Below, piece after piece: positions 40,823 through 49,974 of a DNA stretch of 64,000 bases. The position numbers and the translations under genes are program-made. Under the pieces are notes generated by a model that had not been told where the DNA came from, made no database searches, and was given only the letters and a program-made list of their open reading frames with translations. The DNA is from Saccharopolyspora montiporae (lineage in GTDB: Bacteria; Actinomycetota; Actinomycetes; Mycobacteriales; Pseudonocardiaceae). The DNA is taken from the NCBI RefSeq assembly GCF_015209505.1, contig NZ_JADEYC010000014.1, positions 124,001-188,000 on the forward strand, written 5' to 3'. The first letter of the stretch is position 1. Each line of letters begins with the position of its first letter.

Positions 40823-43597
40823 TCACGCGTCGCCGGGGTCGGAGGTCTGCGGTCCGGCCGCGCGCACGTCGTTGATCCGGTACTTGCGCGCCGCTTCCGC
40901 GGCCGTGCCCGCGGCCACCTGCCCGGACCGGGCCAGCGCGGACAGCACGGCGACGACGGTGGATTCCGCGTCGACGAGGAACACGCGCCGAGCGGCCGGG
41001 CGCGTGTCGGAGAAGCCGAACCCGTCGGTGCCCAGGCTGGCCATCTCGCCCGGCACCCACGGGCGGATCAGGTCGGGCACCGCGCGCATCCAGTCGCTGA
41101 CCGCCACCAGCGGCCCCTCGGCGTCCCGCAGCGCGCGGGTCACGTACGGCACCTCCGGTTCGGCCTCCGGATCCAGCAGGTTGCGCCGGTCGGCGGCTTC
41201 GGCCTCGCGGCGCAGTTCGGACCACGAGGTCACCGACCACACGTCGGCCTGCACACCCCATTCTTCGGCCAGCATCCGCTGCGCTTGCAGCGCCAGCGGC
41301 ATGATCACCCCCGAGGCGGCGATCTGCGCGCGGGGTCCGTCGCGGCCGGGTGCCGGGCGGAACCGGTAGAGCCCGCGCAGCAGCCCGTCCACGTCCAGGC
41401 CCTCGGGTTCCGGCTCCTGCTGGTACGGCTCGTTGTAGACGGTCAGGTAGTAGAAGACGTCCTCGGGGTCTTCGCCGTACATGCGGCGCAGCCCGTCCTG
41501 GACGATGTGCGCGACCTCGAAGGCCCACGCCGGGTCGTAGGCCACGACCGCCGGGTTGGTGGCGGCCAGCAGCTGCGAGTGCCCGTCGGCGTGCTGCAGC
41601 CCTTCCCCGGTCAGCGTGGTCCGGCCCGCGGTGGCGCCGAGCATGAAACCGCGGGCCATCTGGTCGGCCGCCGCCCAGATGCCGTCCCCGGTGCGCTGGA
41701 AGCCGAACATCGAGTAGAAGATGTAGACCGGGATCATCGGCTCGCCGTGCGTGGCGTGGCTGGATCCGGCCGCGGCGAACGAGGCCGTCGAGCCCGCCTC
41801 GTTGATGCCCTCGTGCAGGATTTGGCCCTGGTCGCTCTCCCGGTAGGCCAGCATCAGCTGGTAGTCGACCGGGGTGTAGAGCTGGCCCTGCGGGTTGTAG
41901 ATCTTCTGCGACGGGAACATCGAGTCCATGCCGAAGGTCCGCGCCTCGTCCGGGATGATCGGCACGATCCGGTTGCCGATACCGGAATCCTTGGCCAGGT
42001 CCTTGAGCAGCCGGACGAACGCCATGGTGGTGGCGACCTCCTGCTTGCCCGAACCGCGCCGGATCACCTCGTAGACCTCGTCACCGGGCAGCACCAGCGG
42101 TTTCGACCGCTTCGGGCGCCGTTCGGGCAGGTAGCCGCCGAGCTGGTTGCGCCGGTCGTGCAGGTATTCCAGCTCCGGCGCGTCGGCGCCGGGGTGGTAG
42201 TACGGCGGCAGGTACGGGTCGAGCTGCTCGTCGTCGATCGGGATGCGCAGGCTGTCCCGGAACAGCTTGAGGTCGTCGAGGGTCATCTTCTTCATCTGGT
42301 GCGTGGCGTTGCGCCCCTCGAAGTGCGCGCCGAGCCCGTAGCCCTTGATCGTCTTGGCCAGGATCACCGTGGGCTGGCCGTGGTGCTCGGTGGCGGCCTT
42401 GTAGGCGGCGTAGATCTTGCGGTAGTCGTGCCCGCCGCGGCGCAGGCCCCAGATCTCGTCGTCGGTGAGGTTCTTGACCATGTCCTTGGTGCGCGGGTCG
42501 CGGCCGAAGAAGTGCTCGCGCACGAACGCGCCGTCGTTGGCCTTGTAGGTCTGGTAGTCGCCGTCCGGGGTGGTGTTCATCAGGTTCACCAGCGCGCCGT
42601 CCCGGTCGGCGTGCAGCAGGGCGTCCCACTCGCGCCCCCACACCACCTTGATGACGTTCCAGCCCGCGCCGCGGAAGAACGACTCCAGCTCCTGGATGAT
42701 CTTGCCGTTTCCGCGCACCGGCCCGTCCAGCTGCTGCAGGTTGCAGTTGACCACGAAGGTCAGGTTGTCCAGGCCCTCGTTCGCGGCGACCTGCAGCAAC
42801 CCGCGGGACTCGGGCTCGTTCATCTCGCCGTCGCCGAGGAACGCCCACACCCGTTGCTGCGAGGTGTCCTTGATCCCGCGGGCGTGCAGGTAGCGGTCGA
42901 AGCGCGCCTGGAAGATCGCGTTCATCGGGCCCAGGCCCATCGACACGGTGGGGAACTCCCAGAACTCCGGCATCAGCCGCGGATGCGGGTAGGACGGCAG
43001 GCCGCCGCCGGGCCCGGCGTGCGAGTACTCCTGGCGGAACCCGTCGAGCTGGTCGGCGGTGAGCCGGTCCTCCAGGTAGGCCCGCGCGTAGATGCCGGGG
43101 GAGGCGTGCCCCTGGATGTAGAGGTGGTCGCCGCCGCCCGGGTGGTCCTTGCCGCGGAAGAACCAGTTGAACCCGACTTCGTAGAGGCTGGCCGAGGACG
43201 CGAACGACGAGATGTGCCCGCCCACGCCGATGCCCGGCCGCTGCGCGCGGTGCACCATCACCGCCGCGTTCCACCGCATCCAGGCCCGGAAGCGGCGTTC
43301 GCTCTCCTCGTCGCCGGGGAACCACGGCTCCAGTTCGGTCGGGATGGTGTTCACGTAGTCGGTGCTGGTCAGCGACGGAACACCGACACCGGATTCCCGG
43401 GCGCGCTGCAACAGCCGCAGCATCAGGTAGCGGGCGCGCTGCTGGCCTCCCTCAGCGAGCGCGGCGTCGAACGACTGCAGCCATTCGCCGGTCTCCTCCG
43501 GATCGATGTCCGGCAGGTGCGAGGCGAGACCGTTGCGGATGACCCGGACCCGCTGCGTCGGGCGGGTGCCGTCGGAGTCGTTGTTGAGCGGGGACAA
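40823..43597 (-). CDS. aceE: Pyruvate dehydrogenase E1 component (AceE), homodimeric type
   Basis: This thiamine diphosphate enzyme decarboxylates pyruvate for the PDH complex. The 924 residues fit the single-chain AceE family. The ThDP motif is in [20 protein letters not shown], ending with the Asn of [12 protein letters not shown]; the N-terminal [20 protein letters not shown] and central GTTATIHGE-equivalent region ([17 protein letters not shown]) are conserved. The TTG start at 43597 is supported by GAGGAG six bases upstream. An 8-bp inverted repeat lies upstream at 43630-43660. Confidence 0.96.
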   Translation of the reverse strand: MSPLNNDSDGTRPTQRVRVIRNGLASHLPDIDPEETGEWLQSFDAALAEGGQQRARYLMLRLLQRARESGVGVPSLTSTDYVNTIPTELEPWFPGDEESERRFRAWMRWNAAVMVHRAQRPGIGVGGHISSFASSASLYEVGFNWFFRGKDHPGGGDHLYIQGHASPGIYARAYLEDRLTADQLDGFRQEYSHAGPGGGLPSYPHPRLMPEFWEFPTVSMGLGPMNAIFQARFDRYLHARGIKDTSQQRVWAFLGDGEMNEPESRGLLQVAANEGLDNLTFVVNCNLQQLDGPVRGNGKIIQELESFFRGAGWNVIKVVWGREWDALLHADRDGALVNLMNTTPDGDYQTYKANDGAFVREHFFGRDPRTKDMVKNLTDDEIWGLRRGGHDYRKIYAAYKAATEHHGQPTVILAKTIKGYGLGAHFEGRNATHQMKKMTLDDLKLFRDSLRIPIDDEQLDPYLPPYYHPGADAPELEYLHDRRNQLGGYLPERRPKRSKPLVLPGDEVYEVIRRGSGKQEVATTMAFVRLLKDLAKDSGIGNRIVPIIPDEARTFGMDSMFPSQKIYNPQGQLYTPVDYQLMLAYRESDQGQILHEGINEAGSTASFAAAGSSHATHGEPMIPVYIFYSMFGFQRTGDGIWAAADQMARGFMLGATAGRTTLTGEGLQHADGHSQLLAATNPAVVAYDPAWAFEVAHIVQDGLRRMYGEDPEDVFYYLTVYNEPYQQEPEPEGLDVDGLLRGLYRFRPAPGRDGPRAQIAASGVIMPLALQAQRMLAEEWGVQADVWSVTSWSELRREAEAADRRNLLDPEAEPEVPYVTRALRDAEGPLVAVSDWMRAVPDLIRPWVPGEMASLGTDGFGFSDTRPAARRVFLVDAESTVVAVLSALARSGQVAAGTAAEAARKYRINDVRAAGPQTSDPGDA

Positions 43598-43629
43598 AGG
43601 AACTCCTCGACGAGGTCGTGGATGTGGCA

Positions 43630-43660
43630 GGGTGTCGATTGATCGTGATGTCCGACACCC
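43630..43660. promoter_or_regulatory. Inverted repeat upstream of aceE
   Basis: GGGTGTCG (43630-43637) and CGACACCC (43653-43660) are perfect 8-bp arms with a 15-bp spacer, 33 bp before the aceE TTG. It may be an operator or a leader hairpin. Confidence 0.5.
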
Positions 43661-43890
43661 GCATGGTCCCCCATTCTCGTCCGCATCGCGTCAACCGGCG
43701 GGCGTTCCGGACCGCTCCACTGTTGCCGGTGCCCCCGCCCGTCTACAGTCGGTGCGCAACGCGTGGTTGCGGCGTGTCGTGACGTCAGCGGTTGCGCGGG
43801 TGGTGGTCGGCAGTGTTCGCTATCGACCAGACCGAAGGGCGTGCGGTGCTCGGCAGTGCCGCACCGGTGCATTGGAGGAGTGAGAAAACC

Positions 43891-44325
43891 GTGGTCGCCG
43901 CGGGAGACGCCGGCAAAGGCGGGTCCGACGTCGCCGAGAGGCTAGACATCGAGCCCGAGATGATTGTCCAGGAGCTCGGCTGGGACGAGGACGTCGACGA
44001 CGGCGTCCGGGCCGCGATCGAGGAACGTTGCGGCAGTGACCTGCTCGACGAGGATGCGGACGACGTGGTCGACGTCGTCCTGCTGTGGTGGCGCGAGGAC
44101 GACGGCGACCTCACGGACACGCTCCTCGATGCCATGACCCCGCTTTCCGACGAGGGGGTCATCTGGGTCCTCACGCCGAAGACCGGGCAGGACGGGTACG
44201 TCGAGCCGGCCGACATCGCGGAAGCGGCGTCGACGGCCAACCTGGCCCAGACCGCGAGCCTGAGCATCAGCGACGGCTGGATGGGTACTCGGCTCGCGTA
44301 CCGGCGGGCGAAGGCGCGCCGCTGA
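43891..44325 (+). CDS. DUF3052 family protein
   Basis: This 144-residue acidic protein of the actinobacterial DUF3052 family shows PEMIVQELGWDEDVDDGVRA, then DADDVVDVVLLWWREDDGDL, and LSISDGWMGTRLAYRRAKAR at the end. The function is unknown. It regularly neighbours aceE and a peroxiredoxin gene, as here and in mycobacteria. The GTG at 43891 follows GGAGGAG with a long spacer of about 12 bases; the frame opens further upstream. Confidence 0.9.
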   Translation: MVAAGDAGKGGSDVAERLDIEPEMIVQELGWDEDVDDGVRAAIEERCGSDLLDEDADDVVDVVLLWWREDDGDLTDTLLDAMTPLSDEGVIWVLTPKTGQDGYVEPADIAEAASTANLAQTASLSISDGWMGTRLAYRRAKARR

Positions 44326-44462
44326 CCGATCGCGTGCGCTGCCTGCGCACGCCCGTCAACCGCTGGCCGTGGGCCCGGTGGGTCGCCATCGGTGCCCGCG
44401 GCAGCCGCTGCGGTGTAGGTTCGGCGTCGGACAAGGTCACCTCCAGCAGAAGGGTGCGCTTC

Positions 44463-44927
44463 ATGACGATCGAGGTCGGTGCGCAGGCGCCGGACTTCAC
44501 GTTGCCGGACTACAACAAGCAGAAGGTGTCGCTGGCGGATTTCCGCGGCGACAAGAACGTGCTGCTGGTGTTCTACCCCTTCGCCTTCAGCGGCGTCTGC
44601 CACGGCGAGCTGTGCGAGATCCGGGACGACCTGTCGGAATTCCAGAACGACCAGGTCCAGGTGCTCGGCGTTTCGGTCGACTCGCCGTTCGCGCTCAAGG
44701 CGTGGGCCGACCAGGAGGGCTACACCTTCCCGCTGCTGTCGGACTTCTGGCCGCACGGCGAGACCGCGAAGGCCTACGGCGTGTTCAACGAGGACGCCGG
44801 CATGGCGGTGCGCGGCACGTTCCTCATCGACACCGAGGGCAAGGTCCGGTTCGCCGAGGCGAACCAGCCCGGCGAGGCGCGCGACCAGAGCGTGTGGAAG
44901 AAGGCCGTCACCGAACTGACCGGGTGA
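44463..44927 (+). CDS. ahpE: Thioredoxin-fold peroxiredoxin, AhpE-like
   Basis: The 154 residues reduce hydroperoxides and peroxynitrite using a peroxidatic Cys, C46 in FAFSGVCHGELCEIRDD. A second Cys (C51) five residues later is unusual for the one-Cys AhpE group and could form a disulfide or be inert. The middle part FPLLSDFWPHGETAKAYGVF and the end match Mycobacterium tuberculosis AhpE closely, from memory. The start has an AAGGGT ribosome binding site. Reduced probably through mycothiol or mycoredoxin. Confidence 0.93.
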   Translation: MTIEVGAQAPDFTLPDYNKQKVSLADFRGDKNVLLVFYPFAFSGVCHGELCEIRDDLSEFQNDQVQVLGVSVDSPFALKAWADQEGYTFPLLSDFWPHGETAKAYGVFNEDAGMAVRGTFLIDTEGKVRFAEANQPGEARDQSVWKKAVTELTG

Positions 44928-44952
44928 GGCCTCGTGGGGGCCGACCGGTAGG

Positions 44953-44969
44953 CTGACCGCCGCGGTCAG
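44953..44969 (+). terminator. Possible hairpin after ahpE
   Basis: CTGACCG and CGGTCAG form a 7-bp stem with a 3-nt loop, 25 bases after the stop. It is weak, without T-tract. Confidence 0.35.
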
Positions 44970-45012
44970 TCGGTCGCCGGATCTCTGCCGGTCGCGCCGG
45001 TCGGCCGTCACC

Positions 45013-45084
45013 GGGCGCATAGCTCAGCGGAAGAGCACTCGCCTTACAAGCGAGGGGTCGCTGGTTCGAACCCAGCTGCGCCCA
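45013..45084 (+). tRNA. tRNA-Val(TAC)
   Basis: Acceptor arms GGGCGCA (45013-45019) and TGCGCCC (45077-45083) pair perfectly. The anticodon stem-loop is CTCGC-CTTACAA-GCGAG with anticodon TAC, and the T loop is TTCGAAC. No CCA is encoded. A stable hairpin follows at 45117. Confidence 0.96.
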
Positions 45085-45116
45085 CTGCGTCGTACCCGAC
45101 TTCACCTGCGAGAACA

Positions 45117-45147
45117 GAGCCCGACGGAGTTCGTCTCCGCCGGGCTC
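45117..45147 (+). terminator. Hairpin after tRNA-Val
   Basis: GAGCCCGACGGAG (45117-45129) pairs with CTCCGCCGGGCTC (45135-45147), 12 of 13 pairs, with a 5-nt loop. There is no T-tract. Confidence 0.65.
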
Positions 45148-45264
45148 CGCTGCGTCCGGGTGCGGGTGTGGTGCCGGTCGGGGGGTCGTCGGTATTGAGT
45201 CCACTATGGACAATCTTGTGCGATCGGCGCGGCGCGGGGGCCGCTGAGCTGCTGCAATGGGCGG

Positions 45265-46176
45265 ATGCGGGTTCTGGTCACCGGAGCGGGCGGGTATCTG
45301 GGGCGGGCCGTGGTGCGGCAGCTGGTCGCCGGCGGGCACCGCGTGTCGGCCTTGGTGCACCGCACCCCGGTCGCGCAGCCGGACGTCGAGCTCTTCCACG
45401 GCGACGTGCTCGATCCGGAGGCCGTGCTGCCCGCGGTGCGCGGTGCCGACGCCGTGGTGCACCTGGCCGGGCAGGCCGGGTCCGCCGCGCGGCCGGCCTG
45501 GCACTACCGGCTCAACGTGGGTGGCGCCGCCACCGTGCTCGACGCGCTGACCGCCGCGGCCGCTGCCGCCGACGAGACTCCGGCGTTCCTGCTGGCCTCC
45601 ACCGGCGATGTTTACGGGCGCGCCGGGCGGCACCCGATCCGCGAGGACGCCCGCGCCCGACCGCGCGATGCGTTCGCCGACGCCAAGCTCGCCGCCGAGC
45701 ACCTGCTGGGCTGGGCGGCGGGCACCGGCCGCATCGCGGCGGCGAGCCTGCGCGTCTTCAACGCGGCCGGGGCCGTCGACGGCGCGGGGGATCCGGACGA
45801 TGCGCACACGATCCCCGGGATGCTGGCCGCCGCGCGCGGCCGGGTCGCGCACTTCGTCGTGTCCGGTGACGGGTCCGCGGTCCGCGATTTCGTGCACGTG
45901 CTCGACATCGGCAGCGCGTTCGCGACCGCGCTGCGCGGGTGCCGCGCGGGCGAGCACCACGTCTTCAACGTCGGCGGGCCGGGTGCGTCGGCCGACCGCA
46001 TCGCGCAGCTCGCCGCGGAGCAGACCGGTGCCGCCCCCGCGGTCGTCTACCGGGCCGGCGAGATCGGGCCCGCCCCGCACCCGCGGGCGAACACCGCCAA
46101 GCTGCGCCGGCTCGGCTGGCGCGCCGAGCACTCCGATCCGGCGCTGCTGGTGCGTGAGCAGGCCGCCGCGCGCTGA
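45265..46176 (+). CDS. NAD-dependent epimerase/dehydratase-like protein lacking the catalytic Tyr
   Basis: This 303-residue extended SDR has its cofactor motif in VTGAGGYLGRAV (residues 6-17), DAVVHLAGQAG, then LLASTGDVYG and the sugar-domain AASLRVFNAAGAV. In the YxxxK catalytic pair the Tyr is Phe: DAFADAKLAAE has F137 and K141. Epimerisation or dehydration chemistry normally needs the Tyr, so the protein may act differently, serve as an NAD-binding regulator, or reflect another subfamily. Otherwise intact. Convergent with the crotonase-fold gene. Confidence 0.82.
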   Translation: MRVLVTGAGGYLGRAVVRQLVAGGHRVSALVHRTPVAQPDVELFHGDVLDPEAVLPAVRGADAVVHLAGQAGSAARPAWHYRLNVGGAATVLDALTAAAAAADETPAFLLASTGDVYGRAGRHPIREDARARPRDAFADAKLAAEHLLGWAAGTGRIAAASLRVFNAAGAVDGAGDPDDAHTIPGMLAAARGRVAHFVVSGDGSAVRDFVHVLDIGSAFATALRGCRAGEHHVFNVGGPGASADRIAQLAAEQTGAAPAVVYRAGEIGPAPHPRANTAKLRRLGWRAEHSDPALLVREQAAAR

Positions 46177-46185
46177 ATCCGCTGT

Positions 46186-46974
46186 TCAGGCGGGCGGTTT
46201 CCAGGGGAACTCGGGGCTGCGCCGCTGCAGGAAGGCCGAGATCCCCTCGGCGCCCTCCCCGTACCGTGCGCTCTGCGCCCGCCAGTACCGGGCGCGTTCG
46301 GCCACGGGCAGGCCCTGCGCCGCGCGGTCGATGATCTCCCCGGCCGCGGCCACCGACAGCTGCGAGCGCTGCGCGATGGTCCGCGCCAGCTGCTCGGCGC
46401 GCGCGACGGGGTCGGGTGCGGTCTCGTCGACCAGGCCGATCCGCAGCGCGTGCGCGGCGTCGACCAGGTCACCGGAGAACAGCAGGAGTTTCGCGGCGCC
46501 CGGACCGACCAGGTGGGTCAGCCGCTGCAGGCTCGTCTCCGGGTAGACGATGCCGAGTTTGGCGGGGGTGATGCCGAAGGTGGCCGCCTCGCCGCTGATC
46601 CGGATGTCGCAGGCGGCGGCCAGCTGGCAGCCCCCACCCACGCAGTAGCCGTCGATCGCCGCGATCGTGGGCCGCGGGAAGGAGATCAGCGCCTGCTCGG
46701 CGGCCACGGCGAACTCCTCCCGGCCGTCCTCCCCGGAGGAGTCCGCGCCGATGGCGCTGAGCTCGCCGATGTCGGCCCCGGCGCTGAACGAGCCACCGCT
46801 GCCGGTCAGCACCACCGCCCGGGCCCGTTCGTCGGCGCGCACCTCGTCGAGGAGCTCGGGGAGCCTGCGCCACATCGCCGCGGTCATCGCGTTGCGCTTG
46901 CCCGGGTTGGCGATGGTCAGCCACGCGCAATGGTCGTGCACCGCCAGCTGCAGCGTCCCGCCCGGATCGTCCAT
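46186..46974 (-). CDS. Crotonase-fold protein (enoyl-CoA hydratase/isomerase family)
   Basis: The 262 residues have the crotonase landmarks NPGKRNAMTAAMW, GGSFSAGADIGELS (oxyanion hole) and GYCVGGGCQLAAACDIRI. By my alignment, the two glutamates of enoyl-CoA hydratase are replaced (Pro and Leu in the FGITPAKLG and AKLLLFSG regions). Hydration is thus unlikely; an isomerase, decarboxylase or hydrolase role is possible. The start has GAGGAGG before ATG 46974. No operon partner is seen. Confidence 0.85.
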   Translation of the reverse strand: MDDPGGTLQLAVHDHCAWLTIANPGKRNAMTAAMWRRLPELLDEVRADERARAVVLTGSGGSFSAGADIGELSAIGADSSGEDGREEFAVAAEQALISFPRPTIAAIDGYCVGGGCQLAAACDIRISGEAATFGITPAKLGIVYPETSLQRLTHLVGPGAAKLLLFSGDLVDAAHALRIGLVDETAPDPVARAEQLARTIAQRSQLSVAAAGEIIDRAAQGLPVAERARYWRAQSARYGEGAEGISAFLQRRSPEFPWKPPA

Positions 46975-47139
46975 CTGGTTCCTCCTCGCGACCGGCGCAC
47001 CATCCTCGTCGCGGGCACGGCGGTGCGGCAAGGCCCGGGCGCGCTCGATCGGACCGGCGAGCGGTGTGCGTCGAACGGCGCATTGTCCGTCCTCCTCGGA
47101 CGCGGAACACTGCAGCGGACGGATTCGCACGGAGGTCCC

Positions 47140-48090
47140 ATGTGGTGGTCGCGCCTGCTCACCACGGTGGTCGCCCTGCTGGCCGTGGCCGGTGCGGGGC
47201 TGGGGATGCAGCCGAGCGCGACGCTTCCCGTTCCGCCGCCGCCCGCACCACCCGCGCCGCCGCCGCCGCCACCACCTCCTCCGCCGCCGGTGGGGCCGCC
47301 GGTGCTCGCGGTCAAAGTGGACAACGCGCCGACCGCCCGCCCGCCGACCGGGGTGGAAGCCGCCGACGTGGTGTACGTGGAGCCGGTCGAGGCCGGGATC
47401 AGCCGCCTGGTGGCCGTGTTCGCCTCCCGGGTGCCGCCGGTGGTCGGACCGGTCCGCAGCGCGCGGGAGACGGATCTGCGCCTGCTGCCCCAGTTCGGCC
47501 ATCCGGCGCTGGCCTTCTCCGGGGCCGCACCGGAACTGCTACCGGACATCGCCGCCGCGCCGGTCACCCCGGCTTCCGAGGCCGAGGAGCCCGGGGCCTA
47601 CTTCCGCGGCCCGGGAACCGCCCCGCACAACCTGTTCGTGCGGCCCGAGCAGCTGCCGGACGGGGCGGGGTGGTCACCGCGCGCACCTCTGCACATCGGA
47701 CCGCCGCCGCCCGGTGGCCGACCGAGCGGCGGTGAGCGGATCAGCTACCCCGCCGCGGCGATCGGCGTGGAACCGGCCCCCGGCGGCTGGTCGGTGGTCA
47801 TGGACGGCGAACCGCTGACGACCGCCGGTGGTGCGCCGCTGCGGCCTGGGACTGTGGTGCTGCAGGAGGTCGACGTGCACGGCTCCGGGTTGCAGGACGT
47901 CTCGGGCAACACCTCGCCGTACGCGGAGACGGTCGGCGAGGGGCGGGCCGTGGTGCTGCGCGACGGTCGCTCCTATGACGCGCGCTGGTCGCGCCCCGAT
48001 CCCGCCGCGGGCACCGCGTACACCACCACCGAGGGCGAGCCGATGACCTTCGCGCCCGGCCAAGTCTGGGTGGTGCTGGTGCAGCGCTAG
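47140..48090 (+). CDS. DUF3048 (YerB-like) exported protein with poly-Pro linker
   Basis: The 316 residues begin with an N-terminal signal sequence or lipoprotein-like hydrophobic segment (residues 5-23, without a lipobox Cys). A nearly pure Pro/Ala tract of about 25 residues follows, then the DUF3048 domain: VLAVKVDNAPTARPPTG, GVEAADVVYVEPVEAGISR, and GPVRSARETDLRLLPQFG. The C-terminal segment with VLRDGRSYDARWSRP matches the family end. Function in the envelope is unknown. Ribosome binding site GGAGG before ATG 47140. Confidence 0.88.
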   Translation: MWWSRLLTTVVALLAVAGAGLGMQPSATLPVPPPPAPPAPPPPPPPPPPPVGPPVLAVKVDNAPTARPPTGVEAADVVYVEPVEAGISRLVAVFASRVPPVVGPVRSARETDLRLLPQFGHPALAFSGAAPELLPDIAAAPVTPASEAEEPGAYFRGPGTAPHNLFVRPEQLPDGAGWSPRAPLHIGPPPPGGRPSGGERISYPAAAIGVEPAPGGWSVVMDGEPLTTAGGAPLRPGTVVLQEVDVHGSGLQDVSGNTSPYAETVGEGRAVVLRDGRSYDARWSRPDPAAGTAYTTTEGEPMTFAPGQVWVVLVQR

Positions 48091-48149
48091 TCGAGTCACC
48101 GGCCACAGATGCGGGCCCGACGTTTCCCGGGCGGATTAGGCTCGCGGCC

Positions 48150-48992
48150 ATGACCGACCGCCGCCTGCTGCTGGTGCACGCACATCCGGACGACGAGTCC
48201 ACCGCCACCGGGGCGACCATCGCCCGGTACTGCGCCGAAGGTGCGGACGTGGGCGTGGTGACCTGCACCAGCGGGGAGCTCGGCGAGGTGGTCGCCGATG
48301 ATCTGGCCGCGCTGCGCGGGGATCCGGACGCGCTCGGCGAGCACCGCCGCGCCGAGATCAGCGCGGCGTTGGCCGAGTACGGCGACGTCGGGCTGGACTG
48401 GCTGGGCGGACCGGGCCGCTGGCGGGACAGCGGCATGGCGGGTGCGGACGGCAACAGCGCACCGGGCTCGTTCTCCGCCGCCGATCCGGTGGAGATCGTG
48501 CGGGCGATGGTGGGGTTGCTGCGCCGGCGGCGCCCGCACGTGCTGGTGACCTACGACGACCACGGCGGGTACGGCCATCCGGACCACATCGCGGCCAACC
48601 GGGCGGTGATGGACGCGATCGACCCGGCGGCCGACCCCGCGTTCGCGCCCGAGCTCGGTGCGGCCTGGTCGGTGCCCAAGGTGTACTGGACGACGCTGCC
48701 CGACTCACTGGTGCGGCGGATGCGCGAGGCCGGGATCGACGGGTTCGCGCCGCACACCGTTCCGGACGAGCAGCTCACCGCGGTGCTCGACGGCCGGGCG
48801 CACCACGCGGCCAAGCTCGCCGCGCTGCGCCACTACCGCAGCCAGGTCGACGTCGACGACGGCGGTTTCTTCTCCGGGCTCGTCTCCCGGCCGGAGTTCG
48901 CGGTGGAGCACTACCTGCTGGTGCGTGGCGTGCCGGGACCGGGCGAGGACGAGCTGGGCCGGGAGACCGACCTGTTCGCCGGGCTGGGCTGA
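48150..48992 (+). CDS. mshB: Mycothiol biosynthesis deacetylase MshB-like (PIG-L family)
   Basis: The 280 residues contain the zinc site of GlcNAc deacetylases: AHPDDES (residues 11-17) and the later YGHPDHIAANR. The central part, ERRAEI-like EHRRAEISAALAEYGDVGLD, and the presence of an insertion of the GRWRDSGMAG type are typical of N-acetyl-1-D-myo-inositol-2-amino-2-deoxyglucopyranoside deacetylase, the second step in mycothiol synthesis. The product may also act as mycothiol conjugate amidase; length favours MshB. Mycothiol fits the nearby AhpE. Confidence 0.9.
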   Translation: MTDRRLLLVHAHPDDESTATGATIARYCAEGADVGVVTCTSGELGEVVADDLAALRGDPDALGEHRRAEISAALAEYGDVGLDWLGGPGRWRDSGMAGADGNSAPGSFSAADPVEIVRAMVGLLRRRRPHVLVTYDDHGGYGHPDHIAANRAVMDAIDPAADPAFAPELGAAWSVPKVYWTTLPDSLVRRMREAGIDGFAPHTVPDEQLTAVLDGRAHHAAKLAALRHYRSQVDVDDGGFFSGLVSRPEFAVEHYLLVRGVPGPGEDELGRETDLFAGLG

Positions 48993-49005
48993 GCCTGCGC
49001 GGAGG

Positions 49006-49704
49006 TCAGCCCTGGTGCGCCCGGTAGGCGCCGACCAGCTGGTGCTCCGCCTCGTCGAAGTACTCGTCCAGCCGCGCGGCCGCTCGATCCGGTGCACCGT
49101 CCCGGACGAGGTCGGCGATCTCCCGGTTGAGCCCGAGGTAGGGCTGGTGGAACTCCCGGGGCCGGGACATCACGTGGAAGGCCAGCCGCAGCTCGGCCAG
49201 CAGCTGGCGCATCGTCTCGTTGACGCGCGGGCTGCCCGCGAGCGCGGCCAGGGATTCGTGGAAGCGCATGTTCGCCGTACCCACGTCCCACCACCGCTCG
49301 TCCCGGGCGGCCTGCTCGCCGTCGGCCACCGACTGGCCGACCGCGTCGATGAGCTCCTGCTCGGAGCGCGCGCTGCGGCGCACCGCGCTGGTCTCCAGCA
49401 GGCGGCGGATCCGGTAGAGGTCGATGACGTCCTCGTCGGACAGCACCCGCACGAACACGCCCCGGTTGAACTGGTGCACCAGCAGCCGCTCGTGCACCAG
49501 CAGCCGGAACGCCTCGCGGAGCGTGTTGCGCGAGACCGCAAGCGCGCGGCCCGCGCTCTCCTCGGACAACCTGGTCCCGGGGGCGAGCGCTCCCTCGATG
49601 ACCCGCTGCCGCAGCACGTCGGCGACCCGTTCGGCGGTGCTGGTCCGGTCGAGCAGCGACCGGTCCCCCGCGAGCAGGTCCACCCACATGTCGCTGGTGG
49701 TCAT
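49006..49704 (-). CDS. GntR-family (FadR/FCD type) regulator
   Basis: The 232 residues have an N-terminal winged HTH (TAERVADVLRQRVIEGALAP, then LSEESAGRALAVSRNTLREA) and a helical C-terminal FCD domain with metal-site style His (NMRFHESLAALAGS). It is divergent from the 5-oxoprolinase operon and most likely its repressor; a palindrome ATTGTT-C-AACAAT lies in the shared region. The ATG at 49704 is used. Confidence 0.92.
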   Translation of the reverse strand: MTTSDMWVDLLAGDRSLLDRTSTAERVADVLRQRVIEGALAPGTRLSEESAGRALAVSRNTLREAFRLLVHERLLVHQFNRGVFVRVLSDEDVIDLYRIRRLLETSAVRRSARSEQELIDAVGQSVADGEQAARDERWWDVGTANMRFHESLAALAGSPRVNETMRQLLAELRLAFHVMSRPREFHQPYLGLNREIADLVRDGAPDRAAARLDEYFDEAEHQLVGAYRAHQG

Positions 49705-49771
49705 CGGCCCCCCAACCGGACAGGAGTTGATCTGCTGACTGCAGTGTATCGACGAATTTCCCTGCGGGGTA

Positions 49772-49801
49772 TTGCAGGATTGTTCAACAATTCTCTATCT
49801 T
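49772..49801 (+). promoter_or_regulatory. Promoter with embedded operator before the pxp operon
   Basis: TTGCAG (49772-49777) and TATCTT (49796-49801) form a -35/-10 pair with an 18-bp spacer. Inside the spacer lies the 13-bp perfect palindrome ATTGTT-C-AACAAT (49779-49791), of the TTGT-N-ACAA type used by many GntR/FCD proteins. Occupancy would block RNA polymerase. Confidence 0.6.
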
Positions 49802-49974
49802 GTCCCGAACCGCGGCTCCGCGGTCCGCGCCGAGGTGACCCCGGCACGGCCCGGCCGAGCGGGAGACGGCACCCCCAGGGGTGCCCGGAGCGTCCGGTGA
49901 TCATCCGCGGGCGTGCCGCCCGGTCCTGATCGACCACGCACACCAACCGAGCAACCGACGTGGAACGGAGCGCC

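Noticed and set aside
44916..44955. Promoter for tRNA-Val with TAGGCT as -10
   Set aside because: No acceptable -35 at the right distance, and the box lies partly in the hairpin after ahpE.
44908..46131. Leftward open frame containing AQLGSNQRPLACKASALP
   Set aside because: It is antisense of tRNA-Val and the epimerase gene; a known artefact pattern.
47216..47295. Pro/Ala codon repeat, considered as a DNA repeat or CRISPR-like array
   Set aside because: It is a coding poly-Pro linker of the DUF3048 protein with no spacer structure.
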